Translations under genes and position numbers: made by a program
Part shown: positions 1 through 7,977 of the stretch, piece by piece
Position numbering within the stretch: the first letter of the stretch is position 1
Layout of the letters: the number at the start of each line of letters is the position of its first letter
From: Sanguinoderma infundibulare
Lineage: Eukaryota > Basidiomycota > Agaricomycetes > Polyporales > Polyporaceae
Length of the DNA stretch: 21,853 nt
Direction: 5' to 3'
Assembly (NCBI GenBank): GCA_032821775.1
Contig: JAVLRN010000057.1
Location: 1 to 21,853, forward strand
The notes under the pieces: generated by a model
Database searches by the model: none
Told to the model about the DNA's origin: nothing
Seen by the model: the letters and a program-made list of their open reading frames with translations, nothing else

Positions 1-267
1 TATGAAGCATTAGCCCATTGGATTATGGGAGATGGTACTAAAGTTAACAAAGGTCTGACTCTCCAAACTCAATCATTTACTATTCAAGAGTGTGTATTTA
101 TTATAAGTATATTAATACATAAATTTAACTTAAAATGTAGTATACATATGCAAAGAAATAAACCTACTATTTATATTTCAAGTAAATCTATGGAAAAACT
201 TAGACCTTTAATATTACCATATATGTGTAGTAGTATGATGTATAAAATAGGTGTAGACTCCAAATAA
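1..267 (+). CDS. LAGLIDADG homing endonuclease, C-terminal part (nad4 intron HEG, cut by window edge)
   Basis: The frame is open from base 1 to a TAA at 265-267, so the gene starts outside the window. The visible 88 residues begin with the second LAGLIDADG helix region (ALAHWIMGDGTK). A typical C-terminal domain follows, with TQSFT near residue 27 and LRPLILPYM plus MMYKIG at the end. This layout matches single-chain double-motif LAGLIDADG endonucleases, which cut the intronless allele and drive intron homing. The gene sits in a group I intron directly upstream of the last nad4 exon. No frameshift is visible in this part. The family call is secure; activity cannot be judged without the N-terminal half. 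Confidence 0.85.
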   Translation, partial: YEALAHWIMGDGTKVNKGLTLQTQSFTIQECVFIISILIHKFNLKCSIHMQRNKPTIYISSKSMEKLRPLILPYMCSSMMYKIGVDSK

Positions 268-612
268 ATTTAAAGAACAATGATTTTATTACTATGAATT
301 ATTTCTGAGTGGCAAACTCGAGAGACCTCTTAAAGTGAGAATAAGTAATTACTTTAAGAATATCGTCGAACTAAGTCAATGACTGGAAACTATCAATTGT
401 AAAAGCGTAGAGGCCAAACGCCACATGATCATCTAAGTAACAATAAAATTGTTATATGAGATTAGAAGAAATGGTCCGGTTCACCGGTGACGGATTTTAG
501 TTTAACACCTAAATAAGATATGAATACCATGTCCTCAGGACAGTATACAATTGTATTCATATTGAGAAGATAAGCCAGCTGTATCTGAAATGATAGAAGG
601 CCTAACCCTGAG
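1..612 (+). mobile_element. nad4 group I intron, 3' portion
   Basis: This stretch lies between an unseen upstream nad4 exon and the exon that resumes with AFFLAFAVKTP. It holds the HEG tail (1-267) and then a structured non-coding part with many short helices. Examples are the 9-bp arms TATGAATAC/GTATTCATA near 519-564, with TGTCC/GGACA inside them. The proposed 3' splice site is after G612, fitting the rule that group I introns end in G. I did not fully assign P, Q, R and S elements here, so the intron class is less certain than for the other introns in this window. Confidence 0.65.
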
Positions 613-1468
613 CATTTTTCTTAGCTTTTGCAGTAAAAACACCATTATGGCCTTTAACAGGTTGGTTATATAGAGCTCATGCTGATAGTCCTTTAGCTGG
701 ATCTATTTTATTAGCTGGAACTATATTAAAATTCTCTACTTATGGGTTTTTAAGAGTTCTAATTAACTTATTGCCTGATGCTTCTCACTACTTTGGTCCT
801 TTAATTCAAACTATTGCTGTAGTTACTTTAATTTATTCTTCTTTAGCTACTATAGTCCAACAGGATACTAAATCTTTAATTGCTTACTCAAGTATTGCTC
901 ATATGAGTGTTGTTACTCTTGGTTTATTTTCTAATTGTATTCAAGGTATTGAAGGTGCTATTTTATTATCTTTAGCACATGGTTTTGTTTCCCCAGCATT
1001 ATTTATTTGTGTAGGTGGTATTATCTATGAAAGAACAGGAACTAGAATTATTCACTATATGAGAGGTCTGGTAACTTATATGCCTGTATTCACTATTCTA
1101 TTCTTTATATTTACTTTAGCTAATACTGGTATACCTTTATCTTTAAATTTCCTGGGTGAACAATTATCTTTAATTGGTATTTGGAATCATAGCCCTATTA
1201 TAGCAGCTTTAGGAGCTACTGGAATTGTATTATCTGCTTGTTATTCTATTTATCTTTATAATAGATTATCTTACGGATTATATTCTCCTCACTTAAAACC
1301 AGTACAAGATATTACTAGATTGGAATTTAATTTACTAATAGCTTTATTATACCTACTATATTATTAGGTATTTTCCCTAATGTTATATTAGATTCTTTAC
1401 ATTTATCAGTAAGTTCTTTATTATACAATATTTCTATTACCCCCCTTAATATTAAAAATAGATCATAA
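613..1468 (+). CDS. nad4: NADH dehydrogenase subunit 4, 3'-terminal exon (one frameshift)
   Basis: This exon encodes the C-terminal half of Nad4, a proton-pumping antiporter-like subunit in the complex I membrane arm. It opens with FLAFAVKTPLWP and continues with AHADSPLAGSILLAG, the family's ion-path helices. The stretches SIAHMSVVTLGLFS and LSLAHGFVSPALFICVG follow. The frame breaks at about 1344-1349, where one base seems missing in a T/A run. After the break the reading resumes as IPTILLGIFPNVILD and SVSSLLYNI, matching the usual Nad4 end, with a TAA at 1466-1468. The stop is uncertain: a further indel in the C run at 1440-1445 would extend the frame to about 1544. Exon 1 lies outside the window. 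Confidence 0.9.
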
Positions 1469-1617
1469 TACGATCTTAGATTCTAAATTTAAAAATAAAG
1501 TTAGTTTGAACTCTAGATTTTTAAGTACATCTAATAAAATATAATGATAATAATGATAATATCTATGATACTAAATATTATATCTTTCTTTTCCTTGTTA
1601 TTTTAACAACTGTGATC

Positions 1618-1902
1618 ATGCAATATTTTATTCCACTTAAAACAATGTTATATTACCATTTAATATTAATTTTAATATATATAATATATCTAATATTAGA
1701 TTTAATTATATTACTATTATTCGTTTCAAAAAAAAATTACTCTCCCTCATACCTCCCTATTTATATTCATAAACTATTTGAATATAAAGTATATATAGCA
1801 TCATTAGATGATGATGTTAAACGATTATTTTTAGATAATGATTTTAAAAAACTTTTTGCTTATATAATCGGATTACTATTTGGAATATTATTATATTTAT
1901 AA
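1618..1902 (+). CDS. orphan membrane ORF downstream of nad4
   Basis: I do not recognise this 94-residue protein. From the ATG at 1618 it has an N-terminal hydrophobic region (roughly residues 10-37) and a polar, lysine-rich middle. An acidic/basic patch (SLDDDVKRLFLDNDFKK) precedes a final hydrophobic segment (AYIIGLLFGILLYL). The frame is open back to 1525 without an ATG, passing through an Asn/Asp-rich stretch and another hydrophobic run (FLFLVILTTVIM). The true gene may therefore be longer, or it may once have been joined to the region after nad4 by an indel. It lies on the same strand as nad4, about 150 bases after it. Two-helix orphan ORFs are frequent in mitochondrial plasmid-derived DNA, but that link is inference. 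Confidence 0.45.
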   Translation: MQYFIPLKTMLYYHLILILIYIIYLILDLIILLLFVSKKNYSPSYLPIYIHKLFEYKVYIASLDDDVKRLFLDNDFKKLFAYIIGLLFGILLYL

Positions 1903-2592
1903 TTATATTTAATGTAATAATTTATTATTCTTAATATAAGAAATTGATTAATTTGATATTTCGATAGTATAAATTTTACCCCCCATTATAAATTTATATA
2001 AGATAGGTATACTTATAAATTCCATAGAAAGTCATCATATATAAATCACGTAACTTTAATTACTCTCACCAAAAATACCCAATTTTTATTCATAGAAAAA
2101 TTATTATATTAATTTATTTGCTTCTTTCTCAATATTTTATAAAACTATTTATTAACATTTATATATCAAGCCCTTTATTTAAAAGAATCTACTACAATTC
2201 AATTAATTTTCTAGCCTCTTCTAATTTTTAAAAAATAAGGATTCAATAAACTAAAATACTAAAATAAAAATTATAATTATCTTGTTATTTTTATAAGAAT
2301 TATCTGGAATTAAAGATAATAGTTATTAATTTTTAGAAAAAACAAGAAGTGAAAATAATTAATTTGGATTCAAACAATTAAAATCATAACGTGAAATATA
2401 TTGTAGAGAAAAGAAAAATTCAACAAATAACATCTTCATTTTACAATTTAAATAAATAGTTAAAAAAATGGTGGGGAGAAGTTATGTATTATTAGACATA
2501 AATGAAATACTTAAATAACCACTAAAAAATAAAGTCTGATAAAATATAATTGTAAAAGAGTATTTATTTTTAAATAAAAAAAAATTATTAAA
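1903..2592. other. AT-rich spacer between the orphan ORF and the tRNA cluster
   Basis: About 690 bases with no convincing gene on either strand. The content is mostly A/T runs. The one recognisable item is a 31-base exact copy of an rnl segment at 2480-2510. No tRNA cloverleaf or open frame of useful length was found. Confidence 0.6.
2480..2510 (+). repeat. 31-base fragment duplicated from rnl domain I
   Basis: These 31 bases are identical to 9054-9084 inside the rnl gene, on the same strand. The match ends sharply on the right (C here, G in rnl). The bases just upstream differ, apart from some similarity in a G/A-rich stretch. The copy lies in a spacer and cannot function as rRNA alone. Confidence 0.85.
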
Positions 2593-2664
2593 GGGGATAT
2601 CCGATAATTGGTAATCGATTGTAGTTGCATTACAAGCATGATAGTTCAAGTCTATCTCTCTCCA
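2593..2664 (+). tRNA. trnA: tRNA-Ala (anticodon UGC)
   Basis: The 72-base cloverleaf has a perfect anticodon stem (TTGTA/TACAA) around loop GTTGCAT, giving anticodon TGC. The T stem GATAG/CTATC is perfect with loop TTCAAGT. The acceptor pairs apart from one T-C mismatch at pair 6. It is the first gene of the tRNA cluster. Confidence 0.88.
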
Positions 2665-2713
2665 TATAAACTATAATAAAATTAATAGTTAAATATAAAA
2701 CTAATAATAGTTA

Positions 2714-2785
2714 GCTTCAGTTGCTTAATGGTAAAAGCGTTAATTTGAAGCATTAAAGAAGTGAGTTCAATTCTCTCCTGAGGCA
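2714..2785 (+). tRNA. trnF: tRNA-Phe (anticodon GAA)
   Basis: Acceptor GCTTCAG/CTGAGGC pairs with one G-U. Anticodon stem TTAAT/ATTAA is perfect around loop TTGAAGC, giving GAA. The T arm (GTGAG/CTCTC) has one T-T mismatch. Discriminator base is A. Confidence 0.9.
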
Positions 2786-2824
2786 CTATATCTTTTTTTA
2801 ATTAAATTTTATAAAAATAAGTTA

Positions 2825-2897
2825 GCCAAAATAGTTTAATGGTTAAAACGGATCCCTTGTAAGAAATCTAATACTGGTTCAATTCCTGTTTTTGGCT
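2825..2897 (+). tRNA. trnT: tRNA-Thr (anticodon UGU), weak anticodon stem
   Basis: Acceptor GCCAAAA/TTTTGGC is perfect and the D arm is standard. The loop CTTGTAA gives anticodon TGT. The anticodon stem is poor: GATCC against GAAAT leaves a C-A and an A-A mismatch. The T stem ACTGG/CCTGT has one T-T mismatch. Identity is clear from the loop, but the stem defect is unusual. Confidence 0.8.
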
Positions 2898-2900
2898 TAT

Positions 2901-2972
2901 GAGTTGTAGTTTAATTTGGGAAAACACCATTTTTTGGTGGTGGCTTATATCAGTTCGAATCTGGTCAACTCA
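2901..2972 (+). tRNA. trnQ: probable tRNA-Gln (anticodon UUG)
   Basis: The acceptor pairs over six bases (GAGTTG/CAACTC) and the T arm ATCAG/CTGGT is good, with loop TTCGAAT. The D arm GTTT/AAAC is present. Placing one base after the D stem gives the anticodon stem CCATT/GGTGG, with two G-U pairs, and the loop TTTTGGT, hence anticodon TTG. A shorter hairpin CACC/GGTG would instead expose UUU, but a better tRNA-Lys follows immediately. A missing base near the seventh acceptor pair is possible. Class is secure, amino acid less so. Confidence 0.6.
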
Positions 2973-2978
2973 GTATGT

Positions 2979-2999
2979 ATTCATTCTACGAGAATGAAT
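2979..2999 (+). repeat. perfect 9-bp hairpin between trnQ and trnK
   Basis: ATTCATTCT and AGAATGAAT flank the three-base loop ACG. It begins seven bases after the trnQ end, so it could be a processing or stability element. That role is inference. Confidence 0.6.
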
Positions 3000-3038
3000 C
3001 AATTTATTTCTAAGAGAAAACAAAAATAAATTTTATTA

Positions 3039-3111
3039 GGAAACAGAACTCGATTGGTTGAGTGTCTCCCTTTTAAGGAGAATGGTCTTGGTTCGATCCC
3101 AAGTGTTTTCA
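3039..3111 (+). tRNA. trnK: tRNA-Lys (anticodon UUU)
   Basis: Anticodon stem TCTCC/GGAGA is perfect around loop CTTTTAA. T stem CTTGG/CCAAG is perfect with loop TTCGATC. Acceptor GGAAACA/TGTTTTC includes one G-U. Discriminator base is A. Confidence 0.93.
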
Positions 3112-3197
3112 TCCTATAAAAACTATTAAAATAATAACTTTATTTAAATAGTAACATAAATTAATTATTTGTTTTATTTTATAAGATTTTTTTTTTG

Positions 3198-3280
3198 GGG
3201 CAGGTGATCCGATTGGTAATGGTGGTTTTCTGTAAAAAAATTGGTTTATACCGTAAAAGGTTCGATTCCTTTACTGCTCA
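3198..3280 (+). tRNA. trnY: tRNA-Tyr (anticodon GUA), long variable arm
   Basis: Loop CTGTAAA gives anticodon GTA, on stem GTTTT/AAAAT. A class II variable arm is present, with GGT/ACC around a four-base loop, as fungal mitochondrial tRNA-Tyr often has. T stem AAAGG/CCTTT is perfect. The acceptor has a G-A mismatch at its last pair. Confidence 0.88.
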
Positions 3281-3308
3281 ATTTAAAAAAATTATTTTTT
3301 TCATTATT

Positions 3309-3382
3309 AAGACTGTAGCATAATAGGTTAATGCAATTCGCTCATAATGGATCTTATAAGGGTTCAATTCCCTTCGGTCTTA
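3309..3382 (+). tRNA. trnM: tRNA-Met (anticodon CAU), first copy
   Basis: Acceptor AAGACTG/CGGTCTT pairs fully with one G-U. Anticodon stem ATTCG/TGGAT holds loop CTCATAA, giving CAT. T stem AAGGG/CCCTT is perfect. A second CAT tRNA lies at 4092; which of the two is the initiator cannot be settled here. Confidence 0.9.
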
Positions 3383-3460
3383 TTTCATTATATGTTTTAT
3401 TTAAATAATATAATATTTTTTTTTACTTCTTTTTAGTGTATCAGTATATTTTCTTTTAAA

Positions 3461-3547
3461 GGGCATTTGGTCGAGTCTGGTTTATGGCGCTTATCTTGAA
3501 AATAAGAACTTCTGAAAAAGTCGTGAGTTCGAATCTCACAGTGCCCG
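3461..3547 (+). tRNA. trnS: tRNA-Ser (anticodon UGA)
   Basis: This class II tRNA has acceptor GGGCATT/AGTGCCC, anticodon stem CTTAT/ATAAG around loop CTTGAAA (TGA), a long variable arm ACTT/AAGT, and T stem GTGAG/CTCAC. Discriminator base is G, as expected for serine. Confidence 0.93.
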
Positions 3548-3627
3548 ATCAAATCAAATAATTAATTAATAATTACTTATTATTAAAATAACAATAACAT
3601 TTTACTTTTATAAAAATAAGTAAAAGA

Positions 3628-3702
3628 GGTAATATTAGTTTAATTGGCAAAATAACGTCTTGTGGCGACGCTGTTCAGAGTTTCAAGTCTCTGATTTTAC
3701 CC
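3628..3702 (+). tRNA. trnH: tRNA-His (anticodon GUG)
   Basis: Loop TTGTGGC gives anticodon GTG on stem CGTC/GACG. Acceptor GGTAATA pairs with TTTTACC apart from one T-T. Discriminator base is C, the histidine identity signal. The T loop looks one base longer than usual, and one base is unpaired between the T stem and the acceptor. Confidence 0.87.
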
Positions 3703-4091
3703 TTTAAATTTGTCTATTATATCATAGATAAATTTATTTTTATTAATTTCTATTTAAAAGAGAGTTAGGATAATTAAACCTGGGATTAAATTATTTAATT
3801 TAGTAAGGTTATAAGTATAATTAATTATAATAGATATCTTAAGGTATGGTATAAATAAAGAAGTTTTCTTTTTCAAAAAACAGTAAATTTACATACAAAT
3901 TATCAGTATCAGTTCTAACACTTTAGTTTGTTTATTTTTTAATTTAATGTGTAATATGATGACCTATATATACTTATGAATTTTTATAGTAAATTCAGTT
4001 CTTACAAAAATATTCTTATAATTATCTAACCGCCTATCTAACCTCTTCCCCTATCTAAAATTTAGATTTTTTTTAATTTTAAAAAATTAAA
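3703..4091. other. AT-rich spacer inside the tRNA cluster
   Basis: Roughly 390 bases between trnH and the second trnM. I found no further cloverleaf and no useful open frame. Several short A/T-rich hairpins are possible but nothing stands out. Confidence 0.55.
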
Positions 4092-4164
4092 GCTGATATA
4101 GTTTAACTGGTTAAAACCTATCATTCATGACGATAAGATAAAAGTTCAACCCTTTTTATCGGCT
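4092..4164 (+). tRNA. trnM: tRNA-Met (anticodon CAU), second copy
   Basis: Acceptor GCTGATA/TATCGGC pairs with one G-U. The T stem AAAAG/CTTTT is perfect. The anticodon loop TTCATGA gives CAT on stem TATCA/CGATA, which has one A-C mismatch next to the loop. It differs strongly in sequence from the copy at 3309, so one is probably the initiator and the other the elongator. Confidence 0.85.
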
Positions 4165-4677
4165 TCCTAAAAAAAAAATAAATAAATAAATTTTACAATA
4201 TAAAGACATACACTAAATAAATATTCAGACAATTTATAAAACTATTCTTACCTTTTCTAGATTAAATTTTGGTAATATTTTTGTTAACCTTATCGGATTT
4301 GAACCATTATTTGAAGTATTTTTCAAGTTTTCCATATTTAAAGGAGCTAACATATATTTAAAAGTAAATGAAGTTGTATAGAAGGTGGAAAGGTTATAAA
4401 AAAAAAATAAAATTTTCTTTAAAGCTTCTAACCTTTTTCTAATTGTTAATTTACCATTCATTAAAAAATTAAAAATTTAAAAAATTAAAAATTTATTACG
4501 GAAAAAAAATATTTTGTTATTTATTTAACATAAAAGTATCTTTCCATTAAATCTTTTCTTAGTAAAGTTTAATCTTTTTATAAAGTATTATAATAATTAA
4601 ACTTAATAATTATACTATAAACATATTATATTTATAATTATCTACTTTATTTTAAAAAAAAATATTCAAACAAAAAA
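4165..4677. other. AT-rich spacer upstream of atp6
   Basis: About 510 bases before atp6. A short minus-strand open frame (4234-4461) has the composition of chance AT-rich coding and is not called. The last 200 bases are nearly pure A/T and probably hold the atp6 leader. No clear motif was recognised. Confidence 0.5.
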
Positions 4678-5469
4678 ATGATAAACAAATACAAATATGT
4701 TATTAAGTACAAACTTATAATGGTAAATTCACCATTAGAACAATTTGAAGTTACTAATTTAATAGGAATAAATGCTCCGATATTAGGATATTTAAATATA
4801 ACATTAACTAATTTAGGGTTATATTCTTTATTAGTTTTATTCTTAATAGTTGGAATACATTATGCTGGTAATAATGAAGTTAAATTAATACCAAGTAAAT
4901 GGTCAATTGTTTTAGAAAGTTATATGCCAGTATCCATTCAATGGTAAGAGAACAATTAGGAAAAGAAGTATACTTACCCATTTATTTATTCAATCTTCTT
5001 CTTCATCTTAATAGCAAATTTAACTGGTAATATACCTTATTCATTTACTATTACTACTTCTATTGTAGTAAGTATTGGTTTCTCTTTCACTATTTTAATT
5101 GCAGTAACTATTTTAGGTTTAAGTATTCATAAATTACACTTCTTTTCATTTTTTGTACCATCTGGTTGCCCTCTAGCCTTAGTTCCTTTATTAGTACTTA
5201 TCGAATTTGTATCTTATTTAGCAAGAGCACTTTCATTAGGTATAAGATTATTCGCAAATATGTGTGCAGGACATACTTTAATGAAAATATTATCTACTTT
5301 CCTATATAAATTATTCCTTAGTGGGCCTATTGTAGCGGTACTTACTATAATACCATTTACTGTTTTTTTAGCTATATGTGGTTTAGAATTAGCAGTGTCT
5401 TTAATACAAGCTTATGTATTCACATTGTTGACTATATCATACATTAAAGATGCTATTGAACTACATTAA
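4678..5469 (+). CDS. atp6: ATP synthase Fo subunit a (two compensating frameshifts)
   Basis: Atp6 forms the proton half-channels next to the c-ring of ATP synthase in the inner membrane. The start is the ATG at 4678, or more likely 4720 (MVNSPLEQFEV), a usual fungal N-terminus; that start gives 249 residues. The essential arginine is in LGIRLFANMCAGH, with YLARALS just before it, and the protein ends ISYIKDAIELH. One base is missing near 4919-4921 (GTTA for expected GTTTA). One is extra in the CCC at 4977-4979. Between them the true reading is shifted (SIHSMVREQLGKEVYLP), and the original frame then resumes. Assembly error is the simplest cause. A relic of a homing endonuclease follows 15 bases after the stop. 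Confidence 0.93.
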
Positions 5470-5484
5470 GATAATCCTTATATA

Positions 5485-5699
5485 ATGAGAAAAGTAACTT
5501 TATTAAAGCCTTGGACAATTACGGGTTTAACAGATGGGGTTGGTTCTTTTTAGGTTTCAATACCAAAAAGTGCAAAAACCTAATAGGTTGGTCTGTTTCT
5601 ATTAATTTCCAAATAGTCGCTTCAATAAATAGTTCTAATATGCGAATATTAGAACTATTTAAACCGTTTTTTGGTAATATTGGTCATATTTATATCTAG
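5485..5699 (+). pseudogene. decayed LAGLIDADG endonuclease fragment behind atp6
   Basis: Two frames together spell the N-terminal part of a LAGLIDADG endonuclease. The first gives LKPWTITGLTDGVGSF and then a TAG at about 5551. After an indel, the second gives IGWSVSINFQIVASIN and SSNMRILELFKPFF, ending at a TAG. The motif ITGLTDGVGSF is the usual first LAGLIDADG helix, with G in place of the common second acidic residue (DGEGSF). The second half of the protein is missing. The ATG at 5485 and the first part are in the same frame as atp6, only 15 bases after its stop. This is a relic and not a working enzyme. Confidence 0.75.
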
Positions 5700-6180
5700 A
5701 CCAGAATTATGCATTAATCTAGCTATAACATTTTAATATGTATCTAAAATTTATTTGTATAAATAATATTTATTTATAACTATAATAACTATATTTCCCC
5801 TTTAATTATGATTATTGCTTATCAAAATAAAAGGTCTATTTTTTTTTTTTAACAATCTTTAAAGATTAAAGTATAAACCTTTATAAAATCCTTATTCATT
5901 TTTTTGTAAATTATACTTATAATTAATGTAATTGGTTTTAATAATGATTTACTTAGTAATATTTTTAATGTTGATAATTTAATATAACTAACCCAATTGA
6001 AACTATATATTTACATATTTAAAAATATAGATTAAAATTTGGTTATCTTTTTCTAATTTTGTTACACTAATTTTATTAAAAATGGGGTAATTAAGGGTAA
6101 CTTAATTAAATAGACTAATAATTAGGCGACTAAATTAGTAATTACGTAAATATTTAAAGAAGTAGTAATAAATAAGGTTA
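5700..6180. other. AT-rich spacer before the minus-strand cassette
   Basis: About 480 bases between the endonuclease relic and the minus-strand ORFs. Nothing coding was recognised. AAGGTTATTAAACCTT, a short palindrome, lies at the right edge near 6173-6188. Confidence 0.5.
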
Positions 6181-6534
6181 TTAAACCTTGAAATGATTAT
6201 GTATCTTAAATAGTATTCTCTCAGTACTTCTTTGAAGCACAACTTTTTTTATATTTAAGTTATAAAACAATAAAAATTTTAGGTATAAAATAAAGATATT
6301 CAATAAGCAAATTAAATTTATCAATAATAATAGTGTTAACGGATCTAAGTGACTTATGTAATTAAATACATCAATGGTTAAATCACCGTCTAAAAATTGA
6401 TTACCATCAATATTAGCATTATATGTAACCCTATACCACCAATAAAGTATTGAACCAAGTGTTACAGTTCCTATTACACCGAATACTATACCTACACCCA
6501 TTGCCTGGATATCGTTATGATTTAAAGTTTCCAT
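6181..6534 (-). CDS. orphan two-helix membrane protein (117 aa), minus strand
   Basis: I do not recognise this protein. It starts with an ATG at 6534. It has a glycine-rich hydrophobic segment (about residues 12-32, GVGIVFGVIGTVTLGS) ending in the aromatic/basic YWWYR, then an acidic loop. A second long hydrophobic stretch (about residues 63-90, LTLLLLINLICLLNIF) is followed by a basic tail. It is the last of three minus-strand ORFs while every identified gene in the window is on the plus strand. This suggests a separately acquired block, for instance from a mitochondrial plasmid, but no plasmid polymerase is visible here. Confidence 0.6.
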   Translation of the reverse strand: METLNHNDIQAMGVGIVFGVIGTVTLGSILYWWYRVTYNANIDGNQFLDGDLTIDVFNYISHLDPLTLLLLINLICLLNIFILYLKFLLFYNLNIKKVVLQRSTERILFKIHNHFKV

Positions 6535-6548
6535 GTTATTTAGATTTT

Positions 6549-6626
6549 GTAGAGAGGAATCAGGATACTCGTTTTTTTAATTAAAATTATTTAAAATAAA
6601 AAAATTTCCGGCTCGATTCTTTCTAC
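6549..6626. repeat. inverted repeat between two minus-strand ORFs
   Basis: GTAGAGAGGAATC (6549-6561) can pair with GATTCTTTCTAC (6615-6626), leaving an AT-rich loop of about 53 bases. It lies between orf117 and orf315 and could be a processing or termination structure for the minus-strand transcript. The role is inference. Confidence 0.4.
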
Positions 6627-6787
6627 TCATTTAAATTATTTTATAGATTAGATAAAATTTTTTAAATAATGGTAAATTCTGTTACATTTTGTGATGTCTT
6701 GGTAGGTTCTAACTAATATTGGTACTGACCCTCAAGATTTATGGCATTAAAACTATGAATTAAGGGGGTATATAAATTATTTATTAA

Positions 6788-7735
6788 CTAGAACCAAGGA
6801 TTATTAGATGGATCAGGGGTTGTAGGAGGAGTAATCAATGTGTTATTAGCAGGGTTACCAGTTATAGGACTAGGTGAATGAATATTATCAGGTACCACTG
6901 TAGCATTAGAGCTATTTGAACTAGTTCTTGAAATTACGTTATCAGGGTCTACATTACCATTACCTCCAGAAGACGGAGTAAAAAAACTATTTACCCATGA
7001 AGTAAAACTGTTAAGACTATTACTTAAGAAATCAGTATAAGTACTTACCACTGGAATATCCTTAATATAGTCATGAAAGTAATGATCAGATACTAATAAT
7101 GATAAGGATACTGCAAAGAAACCTATTAAAACCATCCCTATTAGTTTATAAGGATTTAACTTATCTTCTTTTATAAATTCACGAACTTCAGATTCAGGTA
7201 TTGATATTGGATTATTTTCAGGAAAAAACCTAAAACTAGAATTATTTTCTATAATGTCTAGTACCCAGTAAGCAAAATCCTTTAGTGTTGAAATACTTGA
7301 TAAACTTTCAGAGTATACAACTCCAATAGAAGAAATTACAACACCCAAAGTAAATTTAGTTAATTTAAAGAACATAGAATTGAAACTCGAAACAAATAGA
7401 CCTAAAACATACCATTTAAAATTCCTATTAATAATATTAGAAAAGGCTAGACAATCACCCCAATTATTTTGTAAAACATTATAAATAGAGTTAGTTACTG
7501 TTGGGTTTAATCTTCTATTTAATAATATTGAATTAAGGCTACCTCTGTTAAGAATTTCCCTGTTTACTCTGTACAATACCGATAGTGTAGGTATAAAACC
7601 TTCACTTCTAATTAAATTCCTTGACACTGTAAATAAATTTACAGCAATTATATTGAAAATACTTGGTAAGTTTACTCTTTTAATAACATATTGAATAATT
7701 AATGATGAAACATAATAAATTGGATTGTAAGACAT
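6788..7735 (-). CDS. orphan membrane protein with Pro/Ser/Asn-rich tail (315 aa), minus strand
   Basis: I do not recognise this protein. The frame opens with a GTG at 7798, but the ATG at 7735 (MSYNPIYYVSS) is the likely start, giving 315 residues. Hydrophobic segments lie at about 109-141 (VLGLFVSSF to VVISSIGVVY) and 197-216 (LIGMVLIGFFAVSLSLL). An acidic stretch, PESEVREFIKED, precedes the second. From about residue 255 the sequence turns low-complexity, rich in S, N, P, T and G, ending PDPSNNPWF. The frame is long and unbroken, and the domains are distinct, so it is probably real. It sits between orf103 and orf117 on the same strand, with gaps of about 240 and 250 bases. Confidence 0.7.
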   Translation of the reverse strand: MSYNPIYYVSSLIIQYVIKRVNLPSIFNIIAVNLFTVSRNLIRSEGFIPTLSVLYRVNREILNRGSLNSILLNRRLNPTVTNSIYNVLQNNWGDCLAFSNIINRNFKWYVLGLFVSSFNSMFFKLTKFTLGVVISSIGVVYSESLSSISTLKDFAYWVLDIIENNSSFRFFPENNPISIPESEVREFIKEDKLNPYKLIGMVLIGFFAVSLSLLVSDHYFHDYIKDIPVVSTYTDFLSNSLNSFTSWVNSFFTPSSGGNGNVDPDNVISRTSSNSSNATVVPDNIHSPSPITGNPANNTLITPPTTPDPSNNPWF

Positions 7736-7977
7736 AATAATAATTTTTATTTTTTTATTTTGGGTTAACTCTAAAACCACGTCAATTATTATAAGCACTT
7801 TACCTGAACAATTGAAATACCGAGCTTGTTAATACCTCTTTTATATTAATAAATATTTTTTATATTTAAAAAAATTGACCTCAGCTTATCTAGCAAAATT
7901 TATTTTAGTTAGAATATAATATTGATATTAGGGGGTTATTAAGGATCATCTATTTTTAGATATATGGCTAATAAATA

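Noticed and set aside
2925..2939. Second tRNA-Lys: hairpin CACC/GGTG exposing UUU
   Set aside because: The alternative stem CCATT/GGTGG is one pair longer and fits the position of the D arm, giving UUG. A clear tRNA-Lys follows at 3039.
4234..4461. Minus-strand open frame of 75 codons upstream of atp6, including a tRNA-like GGTTCAAATCC
   Set aside because: The protein has no domain or membrane pattern and lies in very AT-rich DNA. The T-loop-like sequence has no acceptor at the right distance: the only 7-bp match, TAACCTT/AAGGTTA, is over 100 bases apart.
6549..6626. tRNA gene formed by GTAGAGA/TTTCTAC between two minus-strand ORFs
   Set aside because: The ends pair, but there is no standard D arm, anticodon arm or T arm. 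It is listed only as an inverted repeat.
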